Source: Thermothelomyces thermophilus ATCC 42464
Taxonomy: Eukaryota; Ascomycota; Sordariomycetes; Sordariales; Chaetomiaceae
Length of the DNA stretch: 64,000 nt
Direction: 5' to 3'
NCBI RefSeq assembly: GCF_000226095.1
Contig: NC_016472.1
Location: 6,510,001-6,574,000, forward strand
Shown here: one piece after another, positions 54,315 to 64,000 of the stretch
Position numbering within the stretch: position 1 is the first letter of the stretch
How the letters are laid out: each line of letters opens with the position of its first letter
Program-made: the position numbers and the translations under genes
Notes under the pieces: generated by a model
The model's input: only the letters and a program-made list of their open reading frames with translations
Database searches by the model: none
What the model was told of the DNA's origin: nothing

Positions 54315-55025
54315 GTTCTATTCGAAATGTTGTTAATCGCCTGTCTACAGGAACATCAGGAAAGAGAGAAGGAGAGAGAAATAAGAGTATGTATGATAAT
54401 AAAAATATATAACGGAAACCGAAAAAAAATATAAAATGAAGTAACGGCAAGAGTTTGTTAAACAGAAGATAGGTATCAGAGATATAAGTTTGGAGTTTCC
54501 GTTGTAGAGAACCTCTGGAATGGGCAAGTGCGCTCCGTCCTCAAGCTTAAGGTGGCGGCTCACTGAAAATGCCATACAGTGGCACTTCACAGTGTGCATA
54601 CCCTATCATCACTGAGCCAAATCTGGGAGCTCGACCGGCGAATCCCGAGCGGGCTCGCAATTCTTCCCCATTTCCTCCCAATTCAGCGGCACCCCCTGCG
54701 TTATTGTGGGCCCACCTTTCCCAATGCGGACGGTTGCCTAGGCAGCGAGGGATTTGTTGACTCGTGATGCCAGGATTCTCCGAACGGCACAGGAGCAGTG
54801 AGTGCAACCAGACACTTTCCTCAACCGAGACCTACCTGTTTCCGCTTCTTCAACCATCGCCAATCCTTCAGCAGTCAGCCTCACAGGAGTCTTACTAACC
54901 TCGACAGCCACCATCTTTTTTTCTTTCTTGCCGATTTCCATTCAGCGCTTTCGTTTGCTTATGAATGGAGAGCACGGTTTGACACTGAGACGCTACTCCC
55001 TAATTGCGCTTCGAGGTTGCCCACC
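54315..55025. promoter_or_regulatory. Divergent BTB/NIMA upstream region
   Basis: A 711-bp interval between two divergent genes. An A/T-rich stretch lies at about 54360-54480 on the BTB side. No specific motif is resolved. Confidence 0.4.
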
Positions 55026-57528
55026 ATGTCGGAAAGCGACAAGTACGAGGTGCTGGAAAAGATCGGTATGCACCCGCCGCCCACCCGGGAACACGGAGCA
55101 CGCAGGCTAACAACTAACCACCGATCGGACCAGGCCATGGCTCGTTTGGCGTCATCCGAAAAGTCCGTCGCAAGGCCGACGGCATGATTCTCTGCCGGAA
55201 AGAGATCAGCTACCTAAAAATGTCCCAGAAGGAGCGCGAGCAGCTCCACGCCGAGTTCCAGATCCTGTCGACCCTACGGCATCCCAACATTGTCGGCTAC
55301 TACCACCGCGAGCACCTCAAGGCGACCCAAGACCTGCATCTGTACATGGAATACTGCGGCAACGGAGACCTGGGGCGTGTGATCCGGAACCTGGCCGAGA
55401 AGAACCAATATGCCGAGGAGTCGTTCGTTTGGAGCATCTTCTCCCAACTCGTGACGGCGCTATACCGCTGCCACTACGGCGTCGACCCGCCCGAGGTGGG
55501 CAAGTCCATCCTGGGGCTTGGGTCGACGGCGAGACCAAAGCCGCCAGCCGGGGGGATGACCATCCTGCACCGTGACCTCAAACCCGAGAACGGTACGTGG
55601 AAAGCACCTGTCTCTCTCGTCTGAAAACCGCCTGCCGAGATCCGGCCCTCTTCTAATCGTTCGGCACAGTGTTCCTCGGCGAGGACAACTCGGTGAAGCT
55701 GGGTGACTTTGGCCTCTCCAAGGTGATGCAGTCTCACGACTTTGCCTCGACGTACGTGGGCACTCCCTTCTACATGTCGCCCGAGATCTGCGCCGCCGAA
55801 AAGTACACACTCAAGTCGGACATCTGGTCGCTCGGCTGCATCATCTACGAGCTCTGCGCGCGGGAACCGCCATTCAACGCGAAGACGCACTATCAGCTGG
55901 TCCAGAAGATCAAGGAGGGCAAGATTGCGCCGCTGCCGGCCATCTACTCGAACGAGCTCTTCTCCATCATCAAGGACTGTCTGCGGGTGAACCCCGACAG
56001 GAGGCCGGACACGGCCATGCTGCTCAACCTGCCCATCGTGCGCCTGATGCGCAAGGAGAGAGAGGTGCTCGAGTTTAACAAGACGCTCAAGGCCAAGGAG
56101 GAGTCGCTCAACAAGCGCATGCGGGAGCTCGACCAGAAGATGGCGGCGCTCGATCAGAACAAGGCGTCGCTGCGGCAGGAGATCGACTCTTCCCTCCGGA
56201 GGGAGTGGGAGGTCAAGGCCCGGCTGGAGATTGACCGGTTGGTCGCGCAGGAGATTGAGCAGCTGCAGAGGAAGTTCGAGCAGGAAGTGCAGCTCCGAGT
56301 CGAGATGGAGCTCCAGAACAGGATTAGGGACGAGGAGTCGCGGCACGACCTGGGATCCTCGGCCTCCAAGTCCGACTACCCACACTCGTCGATAGGGAGC
56401 AATGGGGCCGAGCTCTCGTCGACGACCGACATGTCCGAGATCTCTGTCGAGTCCCCCGACGCCTCCACGCACCCGCTCAAGAAGAGCGCCCGGACCCCGT
56501 TCACCCGAGCCCAGACCATGTTCGCCATGCCGCCCGCCGGCACGCCCATGGACATCGAGATGGCCTCGCCCTCGCCCATGACCATCGCCTCCTTGTCTCT
56601 GTCTCCGCGCCGTAACGCCGGCGCCAAACCGCCGATGGTCAACCCGGGCAACATCTTCGCCGCCAACCAGATGGCGGGCGAGCCCCGCTGGGAACCCGCA
56701 CAGGACTCGGACTCGGACTCGGACGACGACATCCAGATTCCCTCGCCAACTCGCATGATCAAGTCGAGCAAGAACCCTTTCACCTCCAAGACCCGGCCGC
56801 AGCTGCACGCCCAAAAGTCGATGCCCGTCCACCGCCTACAGTCTAAGCAATCAGGGGCCGCGCTCCAGGGCAAGACCATCCCCGTCGCGGCCTCGACGCC
56901 GGACCTGCAGACCGCCGTTAGGACCACGGGCGGCAGCAACAGTCCCGGCCGGCGCATTAGCAAGATCCCGTCGGCGGCCAACCTCAGGATCAACAACGGC
57001 AGCGACAACTCCTCCTCTTCTTCCTCCGCTCCCGGGCCCCTCAACCACAAACCATCCGCCAACACGATGAACAACAAGAAGGAGGAGCAACAACAACAGC
57101 AACAACAACAACAGACAACCCAAACGACGGGTCCGCAACCGCCCGTCCTCAACAAACTCCCCACCGCCGGCGGCGCGGGCAAGAACACCAACATCCGCGG
57201 CCGCACCCTGGTGGAGCTCCAGCAGGCGCGCGCAGGGGGGCGGCCCATGAGCGCCGTCTACAGCAACGAGCTCGGCGGAGCGGGAGTGGTAGCGGCAGGA
57301 GGAGGGCCCAACGCGAGCCCCGTCCGAGCGTTCCGGGAACACGCGGCGGCGGCGAACCGCGGCGCGGCGCTGATGATGGCGGAGCCGGCCGTGTGGGACC
57401 CGGAGCGGGACGAGATGCCGAGCCCGTTCCTGGTCCGGCGGAAGCAGCCTGCGGCGGCGGCCGCCGGCGGGAATGGCGGTGGTGTTGGCGGCCTGGGCTT
57501 TGGCAGGGGTGACAGGGGCAGCGCGTGA
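55026..57528 (+). CDS. nim-1: NIMA-type mitotic serine/threonine protein kinase
   Basis: Cell-cycle kinase needed for mitotic entry in filamentous fungi. Exons 55026-55065, 55134-55592 and 55670-57528 give 785 aa. Kinase motifs in order: GHGSFGVIRKV (glycine loop), ILCRKEIS (ATP lysine), LYMEYCGNGDLGRVI, ILHRDLKPEN, KLGDFGLSK, GTPFYMSPE and SDIWSLGCIIYEL. An insert of about 25 residues (VDPPEVGKSILGLGSTARPK) lies before the catalytic loop, as in fungal NIMA. A coiled coil follows the kinase (about residues 320-450, heptad-like EREVLEFNKTLKAKEESLNK). The tail is disordered with Ser/Thr-Pro sites and a Gln run (QQQQQQQQQ). Introns of 68 and 77 nt have CTAAC or CTAAT branches. It is divergent from the BTB gene. 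Confidence 0.95.
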
Positions 57529-58952
57529 CACGCCACCTTCCCCCGATAGGGTAGGAGGGAGGTTGGTGGGTGGGTGATGGGGAAGAGGGATGGGAAAGAA
57601 GAGGGCGGGGCAAAGGGAAGGGGAGGACATACCCTCTTTCCCCTCCCTTCCATCCATCCATCCACCCATCCATCCATCCACACTTCCAGAGGTGTAGAGG
57701 TGTGTGTGGGGAGAGAGTTGGGGCTGAGGAACAGCGGCGGTCAGAGATACCCATTGCATTCTGGTTTTGGGCCCACACTCGTTTATATCTCCTTTTTCCT
57801 TGGATTTCATTCCCTTTGTCGACTTATGATAGCGAAGGATGACTACGACGACGACGACGACGACGACGATGACAGCGACGACGACGACAGCGACGATGAC
57901 GGATGACGGGGGTTCAGCGCAGTAGGGGCCCATTTTGGCCGACGAGACTGTTGGAGCGATCTGCTTTTTTCTTCTCTTTCCCGCCTCGTGTCCTGGTGAT
58001 CTTGGCTACCGCCCGAGGGGGAAAGGAAAGGGGAAAGCAAAGGGGAAAAAGAAGCGCTATAATCATCGTCGTCGTCATCGTCGTCGTCAGTGGTCATCAT
58101 CATCATCATCAGCATCATTATCACCATGAACAACGACACAAACAACACAACAAAACAAAACATATCGCCGCTCATGGGGCTAGGGAATTCCTGGCTCACT
58201 CTTTCCTTTGTCATTATACGAAAGGGGCGTGATGGGCAGGACGGAGCAACTAGGAAACGGGGCGTTTTGGAGACGGTGTCTGTGTCTGTCTGGATGGGTG
58301 AATGGAATGATTTGATTTCTTTTTTTTACCTGCTTGGGGTTCCTCTTGTGTTAGATACAGTGTCACGCTATGGTTAGGAGTCTGGTCTTCCCAGGCTTAG
58401 TTAATCAGGTCAACTCCATAACTGCTTTCTCGCTCCCTGAAGTCATCGTGGTGAGTGACCAAACTGTTGCATGGCATGGTATGAGGACGAGGAAGGAGGC
58501 CGAACCGTTTTCGCTAGCTTCCCCAATCACTTAATTCGTGCTTGACTTGCATGGACTGCCAGTCCAGTGTCTAAGAAGGAAAGAGGGTGAGGGGTTCCTC
58601 AAGAGGGGAGATGGAAAGGGTCATTGCGCGAGGTAAAGTACGGAGTACGGTACGGAAAGGTTGGCCGCGGAACCGCTGGCTGTGTTGGTTCCCCTTTGCA
58701 GTTTACTTACTGTCCGTGTAACTAACTACACATGTATGTATGTAGGCATGTATAATATATGTAGTCCGTACATGTAGTTACATATGAATTCCTGTCCATG
58801 TGGGCCAGGGGTTGCTTTTTGGACCCTTTCTTTTTATTTTTCTTTATCATTTCTTTTCTGTTTGGGCATGGATGGCAAAGAAAGCCACTTGCTTTTTTGT
58901 CACCCAGTCAGCCCGGTCGGCTTGTTTGAACTTTCTGCATGTGACTCGTAAT

Positions 58953-58971
58953 CCCCCCCCCCCCCCCCCCC
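58953..58971. repeat. C homopolymer, about 19 bases
   Basis: An uninterrupted C run in non-coding DNA. Its exact length should be treated as uncertain because such runs are prone to sequencing and assembly error. Confidence 0.8.
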
Positions 58972-59802
58972 AAATGCCAGTGCAGGGCAGCTCTGTTTGC
59001 AATAACATACTGTAAGTTGTGAGTTGTGAGAGGTAGGGAAGGGGGTGTTGGTAGTGGGGGGTGGGGGGTTGGAGGGAGGGGAGGAGGCCGGGTTAAGGGC
59101 CAGCCAGCCTTGGGATGCGAGTGCGGATTCCCCCCCAAGTTCGAAGTTCCCGTCTTGAGGGAGGGAAGAAGGAAGAAAAAAAAAAAAGACTTGTCAACCG
59201 TGTTAAATAGGATCAGTGCTCGGCATTCTTGTTGTTCTGACTTGCACGGGACGTCCCGTTCTTACCCTCCGAACCTGAACCACCCTGAGCTTTCGCTGTC
59301 TGTGATGATGGACAAAAAAGGGGGGGAAGTGGGAGAGGGGGAAGAGGTGAAGTCGGTCTGTCATGGCTCAGTCTGAACTTTGGGACCAAAAATTAAACAC
59401 GCGTACTTCTTTACTATTGTAGTAACACATCACATCGGTAACCCAATCGATCACTTCGTGAAACGACCGGTCTGATAAGGATCCCCCGCGGCAACGGTCG
59501 CGTGTAATGTAAGGATGTATGTACTGTACATCCGCCCAACGGGCCAGCTGACATGTATGTACATACATCCATCCATTCATAGCTGTAGTTGGACATACAT
59601 GGATGCGTACATGTACATATGTGTATCTATCACATAACACAGCAGCTCCGCGACGCAAGCCGATTTGAGAGTGGTTGGGGGAAGGGGGGGTTGTACGACA
59701 CCCTGGGGTAGGAATCGAAGAAGCCGAAGCAGTCAAGCAAAAAGGATAAGGAGGATGATGACAAAAAAGACACGGCCGCCCCCCAGTTTCCAGTCCCCAG
59801 TC

Positions 59803-59837
59803 GCCAGTCGCCGCGTGCCCGCCAGTCGCCGCGTGCC
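59803..59837. repeat. 17-bp tandem duplication
   Basis: GCCAGTCGCCGCGTGCC occurs at 59803-59819 and again at 59821-59837, separated by one base. A third partial copy (CCAGTC) precedes it. Confidence 0.75.
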
Positions 59838-61457
59838 AGCCAGCCACTCCCTCCTCATTGTGTGCCTGCTTGCAGTAGTGTAGTTGGTGGTGCATACGCG
59901 CGCGCAGTCAGTGGTGGCCGGAGCTGGATGGGAAAGCCATCCATGTGCCCTTGTCCGCGTTAACAACCGGCCGTCCATCCCGGTCTTTGCTTCTCCAGAG
60001 GGAAGAGGGTCGCCATCGAGCCGTCCAGGTCTCTGGTGATCTGCCGCCCTTCTCCGCAATTCCCCGCTTCATCCAGCCTAACACATCGATGGATTGTGGT
60101 GGTTGTGGTGGTATGTACGGATTTGTATGTACTGTTCATACACGTATGTTGTCGGTCGGCCGACGCGGACTGGGCTGTCCCCAGCTTGGCCGACGCGAGC
60201 AAACGGTGTACATATAACGTTACATACATTGTTCTTTGTTGAGCGACTGCTTTACTCCGTACACTACGCTCGAGCATGGTTGAGAGAGGGCGCTTCTGCC
60301 GGTCCTTCAAGGGGGAAAAAAAAAAGAGGACCTTACGGCGGCAACGGAGCGCGGAGCGCGGATCGCGGAGAGAATGACGAGACTTTCCAGGTGCTGCCAC
60401 GCCATGCCGCGCAGCAGTTGAGACATGACAGAAACAGGGTCCGCGAAAGAGTGAGCTGCAGGCGGTCCCCGTTCCGGTCGGCAGAAGTGGAACTTTCAGC
60501 GCGCCACAAAACATGCAGCAAGGGAGGTCAGATCGGGATCTTCGTCAACCGTCTCCGGCACCCCATGACGCATTACAGCAGCATGAGTAAGTGAGAAACT
60601 GGAATCGACAATCACTGCCGTCCTCTCATCGACCCGGTCCGTCGCTGCATGCGGTCAGCCTTGGGGTTACCTTGTTCTATTGTTGTATGTATGTATGTAC
60701 ATACATAGCACTTGGCCAGTGCTTGCTTCGCTCGGTTCGTAGGGGGTTCCATTGATGAGACACCTCCCTCGAGTCCGAGCCCCTTGGCAGCACACCTTGG
60801 TAGCCGTGCTATGGTACTGTGGTGTGTGTAGTCCGTACATGCCTTATGACACAAGGAATATCCGGGCCGTGCCTTTCGCTTCTTGCTTCTCCAACCGCCT
60901 TGCTTGATGACTGTTGCGGGGGATGCAGGAGAGGGGAGGGGTTAGTTGGGAGCGGTGTCAACGCCGTCCGTCAGTGGCTGGCCTTGATGTTCAAGGGTTG
61001 TGCGAGTTCCATGCAGTGGCTGGGAAGAACTCCTCCACGCACAATCCAACGACATGTAAACATGTACTTTTTTTTTTGCCTTTAGCGAGACGAATCGAGC
61101 AGGTATGGAGAGCTATGGATTCAGGCGAGAGAAGCAGAATCGGCCGGTAGAAGCCATTCCTAAGCTCATCGTCCTTCTCCAGCTACAATTCTCCCGTCCA
61201 CGGCCTTTGTGCACTGAACCGTTTGACATTGTCTTGTCAGGGTGGGGCCCGGGCAGTAGGAGGGGGGCTTGCATTGGCATTTCGCTTTTGGGCGCGGACA
61301 GGGGAGCTAAAATAAGGTGAGACATTTGTCGCAACGGTCAAGAAACGGCGAGGGTATTGTCCAATAGGAACCAAGAGACGCAGCAAAAAGCAAAAGTTGA
61401 GGCTGATGACCGTTTCGCACATCCCAACGACATGTGCCGGAGAAGATCAGCCCCGGC

Positions 61458-61475
61458 GGGGGGGGGGGGGGGGGG
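61458..61475. repeat. G homopolymer, about 18 bases
   Basis: An uninterrupted G run in non-coding DNA, able in principle to form a G-quadruplex between strands or loops. Length may be imprecise. Confidence 0.8.
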
Positions 61476-64000
61476 TTTCCGAACGCGCCGGTGTTGCAGC
61501 AATCGCCCCTGCGTCTGCGAACTGCACTAGTTACTTGTTTTTGCTTCCTGCCAAACAAATGAAGCCTCTTTATTACTCCGGACACAAAACACGACCTGAG
61601 CGCCGGCACATGGGGTTGTGAGGGGTGAGGGCTGGAACCGTTCCTGATGATTCGAACTAAATCTTCTTGGGAGATTTGGTGGCGGTGGTGGTAGTGGTGG
61701 TGTGACATATGCGGGCAAGCTCTGCAGCCCATTTCTGGATGCCGCCGGCCTGAGCTGTACAGTATCCGATCCGTACAGACTTGCTGTGTGCTGGGTGTTG
61801 GGCACTTCTCACATTCGTGTTTGCGAAACCTCTTTATGGATGGCAAGACAAGTACGGAGTACCTCTTCCATTATCCTTAGTTGAGGAAGCAGGCCATGAC
61901 GGTGCGATGTTCCATTTGCAAAACGGCGATGGAGGAGAAGAAAAACCAACTCCGTGGCTGGAACTCGTGTCTCTGGTCCCGTCTGGTCCGCAAGGCTCGC
62001 CGCGTTGTTCTCGCGGTGCGAAGGGCGGAAGAGAAAGCCGAGTGACCAGCGTATTGGAAGCCGACCAGGTTCTGCTCTCGAGGGCAAATGACCGCTCGAT
62101 CTGGAGCGAGGGACGAATGCATCTCGCCTGCTGGTGGTGCCGAAGACCCTGTGCGCTGGTTTTACTCTCCACTGCCTTGTTCAGCACGGCGATCAGCGCC
62201 GTCAAGATGCAACTCGGGGCTGTTACCTCAGCGTGGGATGATCATCCCGAGCCATAACTACCACACTAGTGGAGTACTGTAGTATGGGTGTGACGAAGTC
62301 CCCGGGGTTGGGGATCCTGGGATGAGGGGCCCCTGACCAACTTCGGCCGTCACCGACACCGCCCTTTCCTACCCCCCTTGTCCAACTTTAGCCCGCCAAG
62401 CTTCCAAGAACCGATGGAGGAGCGACAACTTCGGGGCTCGTGACGTTGGTGGAAACGGGAAGGAAGAGTCTAGATTGATGGCAACTCACGATGTCTTGCT
62501 CCCTCGGTGGAATCTTCACCCATCAGGCTAGCTATTGGCAGCCTGCCGCCACCGGTTTGCCATTATCCCACGGATTGGCGGTCGACTTTACGCGTTTTGT
62601 CCAATGTTTAACCGTCTTGTCGATCATCGACCTGTGACGATTTGCAGCAGGGTAGAGAGGTACGCAGGGTATGACTGCAGTGTTGGGAGACCGCTTCTTG
62701 GCTTGTCAACACAGTCATCGATACGTTGTCCCACAGCCGATGATGAGTAGTTTGTCGGTCGTGATGCCTCTTCGCAGGTATCGTCTGGCGCGACCTAGTC
62801 GACCAACGGAATCTGGGGGAATAACTCGCTCGCAAGCTCAGATTCTCCTGACTGGTGCCGTTCTGCCAAAGCGCATGTAGGAAGCGGGATTGGCGACACG
62901 CCGGTATCTGACCAAAGCGGGACACAATAGTTTACGCTCTGCATGCCTTTTTCGTCCGAATATCCAATGTCTAGCTGCCGTAGTCTGGTGTATGAACTGC
63001 GAAGGTCATAGAAAAAGCATTGCTTGGTTCATTGAAGGGGTCTCGTTTGCGCACTGCTCGCCGTTGCGATTGCCTTGTTCCGCTGCGTGCCACAGACAAG
63101 TAATCGACACTGAGGAATTCGGCGCGTGTTTGCAGCAATGAGCGATCGATCGATCATGCCCATCATCGAGCTCCAATCCCCATTACGACGGCCGCCCCAT
63201 CACTATGTCGAAGGGAGCAACAGCTCAACCAGGAGAAGACCACACTATCACGTTCCCGTTCCCATGTGATGCTCCTTCAAGGCGCGTGGGTTGTTGATCG
63301 CGTGGAGAGACGCCACTGGCGGGCTTGAACAGCTGGCTCGTCGCGATAGGATACCTATCTTGGTCACAGTTGCAACTGTCATCCCTAGAAGGAAGCTCGA
63401 TGAGGCGGTAGTGTTACACCGGGTTCGCCAGCGCTTTGGAACGAAGATCGATAATGGCACCCCCGTGTGCTGGAACCGCGCAAACCACCAAACCGGATAG
63501 TGCGGCCACAGTTTTACTATTTAAGTCATCTCGTTCGGCTGTGGTTGCCGAGCTGGTACCGAGAAGAGCACTATAATAGTCGCTATCTTTAACTGAGTCG
63601 TCGTTGGAATGAGATGAGCACAAGTAGGTGTCTTGGTTTTGGGTAGCGTAGTGTAAGTGTTAGTGGTTGAGGACTGCACGGAGGGGCCCTCCTTCGCTTG
63701 TCGCATTGTTTTCTTTGGGCTCAGAAGCACAGACGCTGACCGCACCTGGTGTTTTGACCTCCGTCTCGAATGAAGCAACGGGTGTGCCTCCCCGACGGCC
63801 CTTGAGATCTAACAGACAGAGTACACAGTAGCGTCGCCCACCAAAGGGTGACAACAGACGCAGTCCTCGGATCTCCCTGCGTTGATCGACGGATTCCACA
63901 AACTCTATTCCGCCCTTGAAGATCGTCTTGGTTGCATCGGAAGGGGGGCCGAAGCCTCCCATGCTCGCCACCTCGGACCAATTGGGGAGCTTTCTAGGCG

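Larger units (their letters stand above)
57529..64000. other. Right-hand gene-poor region, repeats only
   Basis: About 6.5 kb with no convincing gene on either strand. It holds GAC/GTC trinucleotide tracts (57843-57904 and 58063-58118), tandem ATGT/ACAT palindromes (58728-58785, 59550-59580, 59596-59632, 60685-60710), a C run of 19 at 58953-58971, a G run of 18 at 61458-61475, a 17-bp tandem duplication (59803-59819 and 59821-59837), and several TACGGAGTA copies. The NIMA 3' UTR must occupy its left edge. An open minus-strand frame touching 63660-63971 could belong to a gene beyond the window, but has no recognised motif. Confidence 0.5.

Noticed and set aside
63660-63971. 103-codon minus-strand open frame at the right edge
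   Set aside because: The start MASMGGFGPPSDATKTIF looks tolerable, but no domain or splice chain supports it and it could be part of a leader; left unannotated as a gene.

Overview
The window is nuclear DNA of a filamentous ascomycete, most likely a Sordariomycete and probably Sordariales. Evidence: dense single-copy genes on both strands; many short introns (about 49-200 nt) with GTRNGT-type donors, CTRAC-like branch sites and YAG acceptors; strong G/C preference at third codon positions; and protein sequences that read like Neurospora/Chaetomium orthologues (SKT5, CBP4, NAC-beta, REC8, NIMA, ALO1). I saw no transposon, viral fossil, CRISPR array, rRNA or convincing tRNA.

Layout. 1-3.4 kb: no convincing gene, with an inverted-repeat cluster near 1.4-1.7 kb. 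3.4-7.8 kb: an amidohydrolase (-), a four-exon small hydrophilic protein gene (-), and a FMP46-like redox protein (+). 8.9-14.1 kb: a large low-complexity RRM protein (+) whose reading frame continues past two UAG codons. 15-23.6 kb: farnesylated chitin synthase activator SKT5 (-), CBP4 (+), NAC-beta/EGD1 (+), then tRNA adenosine deaminase TAD1 (-). 24.7-34 kb: ribosomal protein eL24 (+), a peroxisome-type peroxiredoxin (-), a DUF1348 protein (+), an RGS-domain membrane protein (+) and pantothenate kinase (+). 34.7-41.8 kb: mitochondrial pyruvate carrier (-), complex I B8 subunit (+), a small unknown protein (+), a membrane-anchored alpha/beta hydrolase (+), exosome subunit RRP43 (+). 43.5-57.5 kb: Rab escort protein (+), meiotic cohesin REC8 (-), D-arabinono-1,4-lactone oxidase ALO1 (+), an ankyrin/BTB protein (-), NIMA kinase (+). 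57.5-64 kb: about 6.5 kb without a convincing gene, rich in microsatellites, ATGT/ACAT palindromes and homopolymers.

This is a housekeeping region, not a biosynthetic or defence cluster. Several genes serve mitochondria (FMP46-like, CBP4, pyruvate carrier, complex I B8, ALO1), others translation and RNA (NAC-beta, eL24, TAD1, RRP43), the cell cycle and meiosis (NIMA, REC8), and cell wall or traffic (SKT5, Rab escort protein). They are separate transcription units, often in divergent pairs sharing an upstream region.

Exon borders were assigned by reading splice signals and keeping protein frames and family motifs; no transcript data were available. The items most worth checking are the three same-frame segments split by UAG codons in the RRM gene, the possible one-nucleotide exon in NAC-beta, telomere-repeat-like boxes in promoters, and a dispersed TACGGAGTA motif confined to non-coding DNA.
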